Positions 1-11,612 are shown, numbered from the stretch's first letter. The stretch is DNA of 64,000 nucleotides from Hawksworthiomyces lignivorus (GCA_002917075.1 NTMA01000031.1:344124-408123), one strand, 5' to 3'. The notes: a model not told the origin generated them from the letters alone. Made by a program: numbers and translations.

Positions 1-212
1 AGACACAGGCAGCCAGCTCTTGTTTGCATCATTTCGAGACCCAATAGCGTCGGATCGATTTCGCACACCTGAAAGCCGGAAGCTGCCCGTATCGTTTTCG
101 ATATTGACGTTCCTTAGCTACCTCCGCTGCCCATTACTTCCGCCCCCCTGCTGTATCTGACCTACCCGTCTGGACTCGCCTACTGGCCCCTACTTCGTTT
201 CCTCCTTCCAAA
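1..212 (+). promoter_or_regulatory. 5' leader of the isocitrate dehydrogenase gene
   Basis: The 212 bases before the first ATG are pyrimidine-rich, particularly from 120 on, which is usual for fungal leaders. No other gene is visible. The promoter itself probably lies partly outside the window. Confidence 0.4.
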
Positions 213-1882
213 ATGAGTTCTCTTCTTCTCCGCTCGTCTGGCGCAAGCCGACGGGCTCTCACAGCCGGCCCGCTTTTAAGCCTTTCGTCTAAGAACTTTT
301 CCTCAAACATTTCTTCGCTCTCCTCAACTCTCTCTCCGTCTACTACTTCGCCTGTCCTGAAACGCAGAGCCCTTGCCCTGAGCACCACGGTAACAAGACG
401 CTCAAACTTCGCGACCACTATCATGGCTTCCCAGCAGGCTGGCTTGGCTTCTGCGGCCGCACCGATCAAGAAGATCCAGGTGAAGAACCCCGTCGTCGAA
501 CTGGACGGTGATGAGATGACTCGCGTCATCTGGAAGGATATCAAGGACAAACTAATCCTGCCCTTCCTCGACATTGACCTCAAGTACTACGACCTGGGCC
601 TGGAACACCGTGATGCTACCGATGACCAGGTTACCATTGACTCAGCCGAGGCTATCAAGAAGTACTCTGTCGGTGTCAAGTGCGCCACCATCACCCCTGA
701 TGAGGCTCGTGTCGAGGAATTCAAGCTGAAGAAGAGTATGTCTAGAACACTTTCACCTGGCGATGACCATGTGCTCTGGTGCTCCATGTTATTTCCAGCG
801 AACTGACAATTTGCAGTGTGGCTTTCGCCGAATGGCACTATCCGGAATGCTCTCGGTGGTACCGTCTTCCGCGAGCCTATTGTGATCCCTCGTGTTCCCC
901 GCCTGGTACCTGGCTGGGAGAAGCCCATTATTATCGGCCGTCATGCTTTTGGCGACCAATACCGTGCTAAGGACCGCGTCATCCCCGGCAACGGCAAGCT
1001 CTCTATGGTGTTCACCCCGGCCGACGGTAGCCCGGCGGAGGAGATCGAAGTCTTCCAGTTCAAAACCGGTGGCGGTGTTGCCCAAACTCAGTACAACACC
1101 GACGAGAGCATTGAGGGCTTCGCCCACGCTTCCTTCAAGCTGGCTCTGGACAAGGCCCTGCCTCTGTACATGAGCACCAAGAACACCATCCTGAAGAAGT
1201 ATGATGGTAGATTCAAGGACATCTTCCAGAAGATTTATGACGAGGAGTACAAGGCCGAGTTCGAGAAGAAGAACATCTGGTATGAGCACCGTCTCATTGA
1301 CGATATGGTCGCTCAGATGATTAAGAGCAAGGGTGGTTACATCATGGCTCTGAAGAGTAAGTCCAATTGTTTCTGTTTTCCTCTCTGGCCTCGTCTGCCA
1401 TGTCGCAGACGCCACCTTGGTGTCCCAGAATAGCGACTAACATGGCGAAACTATCAGACTACGACGGTGATGTTCAGTCGGATATTGTCGCCCAGGGTTT
1501 CGGCTCTCTGGGCCTGATGACCTCAGTCCTGATTACCCCTGATGGCAAATCTTTCGAGTCCGAGGCCGCTCACGGTACCGTAACGCGCCACTACCGCGAG
1601 CACCAGAAGGGCCGCGAGACGTCGACTAACCCTATTGCTTCTATCTTTGCCTGGACTCGTGGTCTGGCTCAGCGTGGCAAGCTGGACGAGACCCCTGAGT
1701 TGGTTGCCTTTGCTGACGCTTTGGAGCGTGCTTGCATTGATACTGTCGACATTGATGGCATCATGACCAAGGACCTTGCGCTGGCCTGCGGCAAGACTGC
1801 CCGCGAAGATTACGTCACGACGACCGAGTACCTTAACGCCGTCGAGCGTCGCATCCGCCGCAGCCTACAGGAGAAGCTGTAA
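213..1882 (+). CDS. IDP1: NADP-dependent isocitrate dehydrogenase, mitochondrial with probable second start
   Basis: Oxidatively decarboxylates isocitrate to 2-oxoglutarate and makes NADPH. Three exons, 213-735, 817-1356 and 1458-1882, give 495 residues; both introns join in frame at conserved family sequence (KLKK/MWLSPNG and MALK/NYDGD). Visible family features are [10 protein letters not shown] at about 95-104, the substrate loop SPNGTIRN at 178-185, the metal-binding region NYDGD at 355-359, and the cofactor-binding AAHGTVTRH at 391-399. Residues 1-70 are rich in Ser, Arg and Ala and lack acidic residues, as in a mitochondrial presequence. Met71 (position 423) starts MASQQAGL just before the conserved core and could start a shorter non-mitochondrial form. 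The protein ends EKL, only a weak match to a peroxisomal PTS1. The family call is firm; dual targeting is inferred. Confidence 0.96.
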
Positions 1883-2920
1883 GAGAGGAGCACTTTGAAG
1901 GACATTTGAGCCCGCCTCCTCCGGTCCCCCCTTTTAAGACGCAGAGCAAGAGAAGATGATTTAACTATTTATCTCTCCTGCTCTACTTCTTTGGCTCTCA
2001 ATGCTCCTTTTACGTCTCTGGCTTGTCTCATCTCGTCCGTTTAACTCGAGTTGCAACAACCGTGCATTGCAGATACATTTTGTTCCTCTCTAGCCAGTTC
2101 TATCTCAGCAAATGGTTTTTTTATCCAATTTGTCCTCAGCCCGTCGGTCAACTCGCGCGACTCCGATCTACGACTATTGTTTATTCGCCTCTAACCAACG
2201 CAGTTCATTGTCGTTAGAAAGATAATAGAGAATGAAAGAGGAGGATAGGTATAGACAGAAGTCCGCCGTTATAGAAAGATTTCTATTTTGTTTCTATTTT
2301 GTTCAAATTTCTCTCTTCTCTGTGTCACAGGGTGCAACAAAGGAACCGCAGCAGCAACCACAGCCTCGGTCCAAGACTTGTATATAGAGAGGTGCGAATC
2401 TCACGCTCGTCGAGTTGGACAAGAGACGGACTGTGTCATTTAGAGAGAGACTAGAGCTGGCTGTGGATTCATATGTACATGTATGTGCGGGCATATGTTT
2501 ATGCTATTTAGGTCTCTGTATGTAGATACGCTCGTATATATAATATTTTCTGGCCTTGTGGCTATTTGTTATGCAAAGAATATCAAACGGCAACATTACA
2601 TTTTCTGCTGCTGGTACAGAACCAGCTCCAGTGAAAACACGAATGCCATTCCTGAGCTCTTGAAGAGTATAATGACTTTTCCACATTAACGCCGTACCAT
2701 CCGCTGTCCGCTATCTAGCAGCTGGACCGTAACATCCAAATAAAACAATAATAGTGAATAAGTAACAAGAAAGCGTTAACAGAACTTCAGCCCTAAAAAC
2801 AACCCTGAAAGCATTTCCGTTCCCATAAAATCTGCTCCTCGCGCTTTGGTCTAACGTGCCATCCCAAGCTCCGTTCTGGCCCTAATCGTAGTCATACAGC
2901 ACCGGTACGGGAGACGCTCC
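1883..2920. other. Intergenic, convergent 3' regions
   Basis: About 1 kb lies between the stop codons of the dehydrogenase (+) and the Iec3-like gene (-). It is AT-richer than the genes and holds only short chance reading frames. It probably contains both 3' untranslated regions. No RNA gene was seen. Confidence 0.5.
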
Positions 2921-3036
2921 CTAGGCCTCCATGGGGCTGGCCTCGCGGTCAGCAGCGGACGCGCCATCTCCGACGTCGGCATTAGCCTCTTCCGCCGCAT
3001 CGGCCTCTGCGGTCTCGGATGCGGCATCCGCATCAG

Positions 3037-3076
<40 letters not shown>

Positions 3077-4713
3077 AGAGGCTCCACCGCCACCGATGTC
3101 GCTCTTTCGCTGTCTCTTTTTGCTCGCGGGGACAGAGGACGTATCGACCTCCTCATCTTTGACTCCCGACGCGCCGCCTTCGCTCTTCCGCTTTCTCTTG
3201 GTCGCGCGGCTGGCGCCCGACGAGCCGCCCTTGGGCCGGTAGCCGGCGTCGTCGTCCGCGGCCCGCTTCCGCTTGCCGCCGCGGGCGCTGGACGCACCGG
3301 CCGCACCGGCCACCCGCGGCGTCACCGGTCCCATGGAGGCGTCATCCGAGTCTGCGTCCTCGCCCGCCGCCGCCGCCGCTGCCGCCGCCGCCGCCGCTGC
3401 TGCTGTCGAGGCCGTCGATGCTCGCTTGGCGCTGCGGGCGGACGCTCCCGCTGCCACTGCAGAGGCGCGGCTGCCGCGCGGCGCCTTCTCGCCGGCTGCA
3501 GACTTGCGCTTCTGCCTAGACGAGGCGGCCCCGCCGCCGCTCGTGCCGTTCTGCCCTGTGCCGTTGTGCTCGTAATGGTGGTAGTCTTCTCCGTTCTCCT
3601 TGTCGCCCGCCGCGGCCGCGGCAGCCGCTGCTGCTGCTGCTGCTGCCGCAGCAGACGCCTCGCCCTCCTGTAGGAAGATGGCCTTGGGCCCGTGCTGCTT
3701 GAGCCAGTTGTAGACGCTGGTGGGGTTCCGCAGGATCCTGTCGCGGGTGATGGTCCGCGAGGAGACGCTGACGATGGACGGCAGGTCTTGCTTAGAGATG
3801 CTGCGGTGGAACAGCTCATCCCAGCCCGCCGCCGGCGAGCCGTCTGCCTTGGGGATCGTCGACACGTGCGTTTCAGGCGTGTGGGCAAAGGGTGCCAGCG
3901 TCGGAATCATGGTCGGCGCTGTCTTGCCATCCAGCAGGTTCCGCCCGGCAACGATTCGGTCGACCTCCCACAGATAGTTGTCGATGTCATCAGCCGTCAG
4001 AAAGCTCTCGGGATACAGCACCGACTTCGACTGCTGCTCCTGCGTCTGGCTTGATTTTGTGGCAGGAACAGCAAAGGCCCGTTTGTTGTCATCTGAGGGG
4101 ACCAAATCTTTGAGCATGGACGGCTGGCGCTTGGTTGTGGCGGCTAGGTCGAGGTGCGGAACTTCAGCAAGAAGCGATCGCAGAGACGTAGCTGGTGGCT
4201 CGAGATCCGTCGGGTGTGGGGTGTTCTTGTCGGCAAACCGCTTCTCCCAGCCGCCCTCGGCATCGATGTCCAGGCGTCTCGGCTCGTTCGACGTGGGCAG
4301 GCCGAGATCGATACGCTTGGAGCCGGGGATCTCGGGCGTGTTGTTGACATCCAGGAGCAGGTCGAGAATGCGACTGAGAAGAGGACTGTTAGCGGCTCTG
4401 CCATACATCCGGCCAGACAACGTCGATCGACTTACTCAATCTCAACTGCCAGTCGCTTGCTCGTCTGCAAAGCCACGACTTCCTGCGCGTGCAATTTGTC
4501 GTTGAGCTCCATCTTTTCGTCAAACGCGACGCGCATCTTTTGAAACTTCTTCTTCCACGAGCGGTATGGCTTTCCCCTGCCGCTGTCGTTCTCGGCAGCT
4601 ACGGCATTCTTGGACGCCACGGCGGTAGGTGAAGCTCCTCCCTGATCCGTGTGCGATGGAGTGGCATCTTCCATCTTGACGTCTCGTGCTGAGTCTGTAC
4701 TATCGCGGTCCAT
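2921..4713 (-). CDS. IEC3: Iec3-like subunit of the INO80 chromatin-remodelling complex
   Basis: Two exons, 4713-4436 and 4373-2921, give 576 residues. The splice joins ...AVEI to DRILDLLLDVNN, restoring a continuous conserved N-terminal region. The N-terminus has the basic motif RSWKKKFQKMRVAFDEKM followed by a likely coiled coil and the segment ending NNTPEIPGSKR. This pattern fits the Iec3 family, an Ino80 subunit first described in fission yeast. A second conserved-looking block, near TITRDRILRNPTSVYNWLKQHGPKAIF, lies about two fifths into the protein. The C-terminal half is low complexity: at least three alanine tracts encoded by GCC/GCG runs, separated by Lys/Arg-rich nuclear-localisation-like stretches (KRKRKS, KKRQRKS) and acidic patches. 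It should act in the nucleus. The family is recognised from the N-terminus only. Confidence 0.8.
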
Positions 4714-6066
4714 TATTGCGAGAGAATGTATTCGCCGTAGATGCCTGCGAATAGATAGAATGGATTGCGCGTGATTAATGGGGAATCGAAATCAATGCTG
4801 AGCAAAAAGGCGATACGCAAAAGACAATGCACGTTGAGAATCGGAAAAGCACGCCCTTTGTCCTAAAGCGAAGACCACCCAAGGCGACGCAAATAAATCA
4901 GGAGAATGCGAAAGAGTGGATCCCTGTTAAAGGAAAAGACGAAGAAAGAGAAGGGACACCATGGAGGAGAAGAAAATTCGATGGATCGAGTGCGGGTCGA
5001 GGCGGAAAACGGATAAGAAATAGGGGAGGATGCAATGTGTGCAGCGGATGGAAGCTGGAGAATGTCTGGCGATGCACGAAAAAAGGACAAAACGCGGAAA
5101 TTTACTATTAGGGAGCCTCTGCCGCGCTAGGAGGAGCATCGTCCATCACGAGCCGGAAGCAGCAGCTAAGACACAATGCGCAGCTGCCACTGCTTCAAAG
5201 GCGGTGGCCCTTTATCTGCCATTTTCTGCCTTTTTGGGGGAGAGAGACAAGGTCTCCGCATCCATTGGCTGGATATTTTTGGTTACCGTGCACCACCAGT
5301 AAACCCAGTCTCACACTCTGAAAGGTCCTCTCTTCTATCTGAAGGTCTCTAGATCTTGGATACGCTGCCATATGCTACCATACCTAAGAAGAGCTAATCG
5401 GACCTCTCAAGACAAGGTATTTTTTTTATATATACTTAGTATACGAAAGATACTTTTGTTTTAATTTTGAATTTCAAGAAGAAATTTTTTTTGCTTAAAA
5501 ATTGATTGAAAAACATCACATAAATATGCTAGTTCTATTTTTTTGTCCTCATAATACATTTCAATATTCTTGCCAGCCTAGAATTTCGTAAAATTGATTT
5601 TTTGTTTGATTTTTGATTTTTGATTTTTGATTTTTGATTTTTTTTTTTTATGGCGGCGACAGAGTTTACTACTAATAAGCTTAGCAACGAGACGATTGTT
5701 ATTCGAGCACTCAGCGCTGGAATCCTCTCGCAGTAGTGCGTCTGACGTCCGCAGCATATGTGAAATTCAGATATGTGGGGCGTGGCATAAGTGTAGTATG
5801 CTTGAGAACTTCAAATTCTCATGCCCGCTTCTACTGTGTACTGTGAACAGCAGCCTATTCGCTTACCTACAACAAGACACCAGCTAAGACCAGGGCTTTA
5901 GAAAGATTTTATCTTCTTTAAATTTTCAGTCTCCGAACTTTTTGTTGCTGTTTTAGTCACCAAATAACTCATTGAGACCAAGCTGAGAGAGGCGCAAGCT
6001 CTCTAAGCCATAGGCAAACAATACCACACAGAGTGTATGCTTTTTATAAGGCGCCGACTTTCAATC
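4714..6066. promoter_or_regulatory. Divergent intergenic region, Iec3-like / MYG1
   Basis: About 1.35 kb between two divergently transcribed genes, so it should hold both promoters. The part at 5400-5660 is strongly AT-rich and contains a short tandem repeat (listed separately). No reading frame resembles a protein family. Confidence 0.5.
5608..5649 (+). repeat. Minisatellite-like (GATTTTT)n tract
   Basis: Five successive 7-bp units GATTTTT start at 5608, 5615, 5622, 5629 and 5636, then run into a T tract to 5649. It sits in an AT-rich patch in the divergent intergenic region. The sequence shows a simple repeat only, and unit number is likely to vary between strains. Confidence 0.9.
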
Positions 6067-7233
6067 ATGGCAGACCAAGCGGCCAAGCGCCTCAAGACGG
6101 ACAACGAGGCCCCCCTGTCCATTGCAACGCACAATGGCCACTTCCACGCCGACGAGGCTCTGGCCGTGCACATGCTGCGCCGCCACGTGCCCGAGTATGC
6201 GACCGCTAGCCTCGTGCGCACGCGCGACCCTGCCAAGCTGGCGGCGAGCCACACGGTCGTCGACGTAGGCGGCGAGTACGACCCGGCCCGGCGGCGGTTC
6301 GACCACCACCAGCGCGGCTTCACCACAACCTTCCCCGGCCGGCCGACGAAGCTGTCGTCGGCGGGCCTGGTCTACCTGCACTTTGGCCGCGGCATCGTCG
6401 AGCAGAGCGTGCAGCTGCAGCAGCAGAAGCAGCAGGCGCAGCAGCAGAAGCAGGAGGGCGAGGAGGCAGAAGCCGCCGCCGCCGCCGCCGCAGCCGCGCC
6501 GACCAGCGACGACGTCGACCTGCTGTTCAACAAGCTGTACGCGGGCTTCGTCGAGGCGCTCGACGCCCACGACAACGGCATCGACCCGTACGACCCGGCC
6601 GAGCTGGCGGCGGCCAACGGCGGCGCCGGCGTCCAGAAGCGGTACACGGACGGCGGGTTCACGCTGGGCGCCGTCGTTGGGCGCTACAACCCGAACTGGA
6701 ACGACGCCGACCAGGACCAGCAGGCCGAGGACGCCCGCTTCGAGCGCGCCAGCGCCCGCATCGGCGAGGAGTTCGACCGCGAGCTCGACTATCTCGTCGG
6801 CGCCTGGCTGCCCGCCCGCGGCCTCGTGCGCGCCGCCTTTGCCGCCCGCCGCGAGTTCGACCCCCAGGGCCGCCTGCTCGTCTTCCGCAGCCAGTCCTGC
6901 CCCTGGAAGGACCACCTGTATGCCGAGGAGGAGGCCGCGAACAGCGGCAGCAGCGGCAGCAGCGATAGCAGCCCGACCAAGGTGCTGTACGTACTGTACC
7001 CGGACAAGGAGAACCGCTGGCGCGTGCAGTGCGTGCCCGCCGCCAAGGACTCGTTCGAGAGCCGCAAGCCGCTGCCCGAGGCGTGGCGGGGCCACCGCGA
7101 TGGCGACCTGGACAAGCTGCTGGAGGGCGAGGTGGCGCCGGGCGCCGTCTTCGTCCACGCCTCTGGTTTCATCGGCGGCCACAGAACATTCGAGGGCGCC
7201 CTACAGATGGCCAAGAAGGCCCTGGAGCTGTGA
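6067..7233 (+). CDS. MYG1: MYG1 / UPF0160 family 3'-5' RNA exonuclease (DHH-like metal hydrolase)
   Basis: Intronless, 388 residues from the ATG at 6067. The N-terminus has the metal-binding signature HNGHFHADE (22-30), then VVDVGGEYDP and RRRFDHHQRGF, and later DAHDNGID. These are hallmarks of the MYG1 family, which includes a human nucleo-mitochondrial 3'-5' RNA exonuclease. A Gln/Lys/Ala-rich insert lies at about 115-150 and a Ser/Gly linker at about 295-305. Residues 5-11 (AAKRLKT) resemble a monopartite nuclear localisation signal. An in-frame ATG at 6037 would add the basic, hydrophobic MLFIRRRLSI, which looks like the start of a mitochondrial presequence. I list the shorter form because its start is close to the family N-terminus, but both starts may be used. 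The gene is very GC-rich, which creates a long antisense frame. Confidence 0.92.
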   Translation: MADQAAKRLKTDNEAPLSIATHNGHFHADEALAVHMLRRHVPEYATASLVRTRDPAKLAASHTVVDVGGEYDPARRRFDHHQRGFTTTFPGRPTKLSSAGLVYLHFGRGIVEQSVQLQQQKQQAQQQKQEGEEAEAAAAAAAAAPTSDDVDLLFNKLYAGFVEALDAHDNGIDPYDPAELAAANGGAGVQKRYTDGGFTLGAVVGRYNPNWNDADQDQQAEDARFERASARIGEEFDRELDYLVGAWLPARGLVRAAFAARREFDPQGRLLVFRSQSCPWKDHLYAEEEAANSGSSGSSDSSPTKVLYVLYPDKENRWRVQCVPAAKDSFESRKPLPEAWRGHRDGDLDKLLEGEVAPGAVFVHASGFIGGHRTFEGALQMAKKALEL

Positions 7234-8059
7234 ATGGCAAAATGGCACCCCAGTTCTGCAATGTAACTAGAGCAAAGAGGATAAAATAAAAAGTATTGAC
7301 GTTTTGAAGCACCGTATGACGCAATCTAAATCGGAGTCGAATGGAACCATTATTGTCACATTGTGGGTAGAGATATTGTCAATCTAATCAATAACTTTCG
7401 ATCCTAGGACACAAACTGTAAAAGGATCTGTACCCCCTCTTGAGCACGTTCGCCATCAACAATTTTATGCTCTTGCCATAACATAGCTTACAAAACCTGG
7501 AAGCAGAGAGCCAATAAACCAAGCACAGTAGATAAACGTGTTTCAAAAGCAGCGAAGTGATCAAGCAAAAGCACCGGGAACAAGAAAACAAGTTGGGGGG
7601 TACCTGAAACTTGATCATAACCAGCAGCATGCGAGCAACGAACGACAAATACACGGCAAAAGCACACATATTACCTTGACGTCTTTCGAATTTTTTTTTT
7701 GTCTTGTCCGATTTAATTTGTCTTGTCTTCCCATTTTCAGCACCTCCTCATATCTTAGCACAAAGCTCGTTAAACGCCTAAGAGAGACATTGCAGGCATT
7801 AAAAAATGAAAATAAAAATGAAAATGACTCGAAAAGTGTATCCCGAAATGTTTCCTCATAACACATATCTGATAGATGGACAAACCAAGACAGAGGCATA
7901 TATGCAACAAATAGCGCAAGTGACCAATCTACCGTATCAAACAGTAGCAAATAACGAGTGGCGTGAAGACGCTAAAAAATTGGAAAGAGAAAGTAGACTG
8001 ATGGCATGTCCTGTGTTTTATTTTCGCCATAGTTGTTCTCCTTCTTTCGTCCTGCATTC
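7234..8059. other. Intergenic, convergent 3' regions
   Basis: About 0.8 kb between the stops of MYG1 (+) and endosulfine (-). AT-rich, with short poly-T and poly-A runs and no credible coding frame. It probably holds both 3' untranslated regions. Confidence 0.5.
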
Positions 8060-8662
8060 TCATCGCCGAATCGGAATAGATTCGGTCTGACCCTGTCCCA
8101 CGGGCGATGAGGTCTGCTTGGCCGGTGCGGCCGGTGCAGCCGGCCCAGCGGCATTGTCGTCGATATCAGACGCACTGGTCTCGCGGTGCAAGAAGCTGCT
8201 TTCCTTGACAGGGCTGCCGGCTTGCTGAAACGAGTGGTGTGCGCCAGAGCCAGGGATGCCCAGCGCAATGCTACCTACGCCGCTATTTCCATTGCCGGCA
8301 ATGCCGTGGTTGTGACCGTTGGAACCGGGGCCAGCGGGAGGCGGTGATGACAGGTGAGGAATCTTCTCGGGGACTGGATGCTGAGAGCCGACAGTACCCG
8401 TGTCGACGCCGTCGCCCTTTCCGGCCTTTGACATGGCATAATCGCCGCTGTCAAAATATTTTCGCTCTTTCAGGTGCTTAGCAAAGTGGTCGGAACGGCT
8501 GGGGAGCTTGCCATAAAGCCGGAAGAGACGCTGCTCTTCGGGCGAGAGAGACTAGAGAGAGTGCGGAAACGGTTAGCCTCTGCGGAAGAGAAGACTGAAT
8601 GACATAAGCGGGTGTCTCACGTTGATGTCAATTTTGTTCTTCTGGTGCGGGTTCAAAGCCAT
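8060..8662 (-). CDS. IGO1: Endosulfine / ARPP19 / Igo1-type PP2A regulator
   Basis: Two exons, 8662-8621 and 8551-8060, give 177 residues. Exon 1 encodes only MALNPHQKNKIDIN. Exon 2 continues SLSPEEQRLFRLYGKLP and carries the invariant endosulfine motif KYFDSGDY (45-52), with Ser49 the expected phosphorylation site. In yeast, Rim15 (Greatwall-type) phosphorylates this serine, and the protein then inhibits PP2A-B55 and protects quiescence mRNAs. The C-terminal two thirds is low complexity, rich in Gly, Pro, Ser and Ala, and carries no recognised domain. The start is supported by the short conserved N-terminal exon. The long frame at 8060-8434 covers only the C-terminal part of the protein, because its first Met (residue 54) lies inside the domain. 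Confidence 0.95.
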
Positions 8663-11612
8663 CGTGGAAAGCTTGCAGTCTATTGTGCTTCAGGTAGCTG
8701 CTTTTCTTTGTTCAATTCGCCCTGTTTCGTGCCCCCCCGAGGAAAGGGTGCCAAGGGATGGAAAGAGGAAAGTCGAGCACAGCTGAATCTGGCTTTGGCA
8801 CAATGAAGTTTGGAAGACTGAGTGAATCAGACTACAGGTGGAGAGCAGAGAAGTTCGTGTCGTGGCCGCCTAGTATGCGTCGGGTGTGACTTTTGGTTTT
8901 GGAAAAGAAGGCGGGGAGTAAATCGTGAAAACGAAGAAAGCAGAGGAAGCCGGCAGGGAAGGGGTATAAATTGGTGGATCCTGCCTCTAAGTTGGGTTTT
9001 ATCTTGCTTTGGAGCGTTTTATCTAGTGTTAAGGTCGAACAGGTCAGTAAGCGTCAGAGGGATGCTTCGAGTTTATGGTGTGCAGTTGACAAAGTTTGGA
9101 ATGAGGAGAGCACCTGGGCAGATGAGAGAAGGGCAGTAAGAGCAATGAATGGAAACAAATAGGTGGGCATATACCCGTAGTGAGTCGCTTGGCGGGTGAG
9201 GTCGGTCTGTTGGGGTGACAGCAAACTTGAGGGAAAGAGAGCAGCAGAGCGTCTGAAATGAGGGGCGAGCTTTTGGGAGGGAAGGAGTGAGTGGTAATTA
9301 TTGGCTCGCCAGTAGCCCCGCCTTCTGTAGTCTCTTGTTCGAGAAGCCTCTTGACGTCGTTCACCCTCCTTCTTCGCCTGATTTGGCGTGGGTCACGTGC
9401 TAGTATGCTGATCGGGATGGAGTGTCTAACGTACTTACGGGAGCATCGTACCAAGCTGTTGGCTCGAGACAATGGATCGGTTATGGCAGAAAGGGCGGAA
9501 GAGGAGAAAATATGTTTGGCGGTAGGAAAAAGTAGATGTGTTTGAAAGAAAATTAGAAAAGAGAAGCCAAAAAAAAAAATTCTATATTGCGCTTAAATAT
9601 TTATATACTAAAACATGCTTCCAGCGTCAGATTTGAAAGAGAAAGAACTGGTTTGTTTGTTATGGAAAATTGTCGTCCACAGTGACGAAAGATGGATTTC
9701 ATGCTAGAAAATGTTAGTCTATAGCATAAACCATGGGGGTATAGCGCCCGAAGGTTCTTAAGTGGTTGCATGCGGCATAAGGAGAACGAAAAGTGGGGCT
9801 CTCGAAAGAAAAGCTTGGACCAAGAGAGCACCCTGCCGAGCCTGCGCGAAAAAAGCCGTTGCTTCCCCAGCAACGGTGACGTTTCTCTGTGTCTCCCTGC
9901 TACTTTTAGCTTGTTTCTAATGGCCAGGAAGCAGTAATAAAAACTCACACGACACACCAAATCCACTTCGTTGGGAAACAGCCCTGTCACTCTGAGCATT
10001 TTCACTTTCGCGTAACGGCATGTCATGCTGGTGCTAGTCGAAAGTATGGATGTATGACTCACAAGCATTCCTTGTCCGAAATACAGGTATTACATATGGA
10101 CGCGTTAGGCTACGGAATAGGCTCCCAAAGCACGGGGCTATCTCGCCATCCTTGACCAACACTTGCCAGTCTCAGTCTTGCGCGGTGTGCCTCTCAGAGA
10201 TAATATTGGTGAGATAATTGCAGCAGTTCTCGAGTCTCGTATGCCAAGGTCCTTTCATGCCATGACCTGGTCTTGGTTCTACCAAGAGATCATCGAGAGG
10301 ACTTCTTCCAGTAATGGCTTGGCCTCTTCAAGAAAGAGCATGTTTGAGTTTTTTTCTTGCCGGCCCCTAGATACAAAGATCGCAACTATCAAGACGGCTG
10401 AGTAGATGCCTCTAAGTAAAAGTTGCTTTCATATTTTCGATACCACTGGACGATTGATTGAATTATCTTTTACCATGCGGTAGTTTAATGTGGCCGTCTT
10501 CCGTTCTGTGTTTGCTTAGAGAATCATAGAGATATTCGAAAGCGTTCTATATAAATAAGTAGCAATAGGTGAATTTCTTCAGTTGCTAATGTAGACCATG
10601 GCCGAAAAGCGATGGGATCAGGCAAAAAACCGACGCATTCTTCTCCGTGGTCTGTGGGAAATGATCGTCTCATTTCAATGGGGAACAGCCCTTTGCGCAA
10701 CATAAGGATAATGGGTGCTGATCCAGGGTTTTATTGCCTTCCTTTTCTACAGGTCTCATATCGACAGCTTTATGTGAGGGAAAGCATAGCTAAAGGCATT
10801 ATCTTACCATTTATCAAATAATCATTTGTAGAATCCATCCACTACATGTGAAATTTAACATCGATGTTGCTTCTGCTTTCTAATATCGTATTATCTCATT
10901 CGTGTGTGCGTCTGAGGAAAAAATAATTGAAGGACAACAAACAAGCTAAACAAACAAAAAATCAAAATTAACCTTGTTATCGTCTCGTTCGTTCCTTCCT
11001 TACTGGTGATAACACCTTCTTTCCTAAAGAAGCTGTGGCTCTTGGGAATGTGTCATTACGTATACCCATCCTTTGTTTACTTTTTATTTCTTCGCCCTCG
11101 TTTATCTCTTTTCCTTAGATATTTTTTTCTTATATTCTTCATTGCTCATCTAGACTAGGCACGTCCTGTGTTTTAACTCCTCTTCCATATTCTTTTCCCC
11201 TCTGTTTTCTAAAATTCCCTCCTCGGTAGAGACAAACAAGCTCCCTTTCTGCTCTCTTTGCTGAAAGCTTCTCGTGGCACCCATTCCTTTTTCGATTTCT
11301 ATCTGTGAGTATATAGGATACTTTATCAAGTATATCAATCTCGGCCTCCACCAGTGCTTGTCACCATAAAAATAATGTCTATATTGGAATATTCGCTTTT
11401 TGCCTTCTCAGAGTTCGACGTAGCAAGTACTGTTCACCTGAGACCAAAAATATATCTATACTCGCTCTCCTTTCGTTTGTAGCTTATGATTTTCGTTGCT
11501 GTATAGCGCTGGCTCGCCAAGCCGTTGTTGATATCGAAGACGAGCTAACGAATCAGGCAAACAATCGTCAACATACGTACTCTAGTAACACTCTCCGCTA
11601 GGAATACTCACA
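8663..11612. promoter_or_regulatory. Gene-free divergent region, endosulfine / unrecognised gene
   Basis: About 2.95 kb between divergent genes. Candidate frames, including a 155-codon minus-strand frame at 9601-10068, have unlike-protein composition and no family resemblance. The part from 10,400 to 11,600 is AT-rich. No tRNA or other RNA gene was seen. It should hold two promoters and possibly long leaders. Confidence 0.45.

Noticed and set aside
5600..5655. T-rich tract as a retrotransposon tail
   Set aside because: No element body, target-site duplication or reverse transcriptase frame nearby. It is better explained as a simple tandem repeat.
6061..7182. 373-codon minus-strand frame antisense to MYG1
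   Set aside because: It mirrors the real gene. High GC at third positions removes stops from the opposite strand. Its translation is Val/Ala/Leu/Gly-rich with no motif, while the plus strand carries clear MYG1 signatures.
6383..7270. 295-codon plus-strand frame overlapping MYG1 in another frame
   Set aside because: Translation is almost entirely Ser/Ala/Arg/Pro/Thr low complexity from the GC-rich gene. No family signal.
9601..10068. 155-codon minus-strand frame in the region left of the unrecognised gene
   Set aside because: Composition is unlike a protein, with no conserved motif, no splice context and no start context that stands out.
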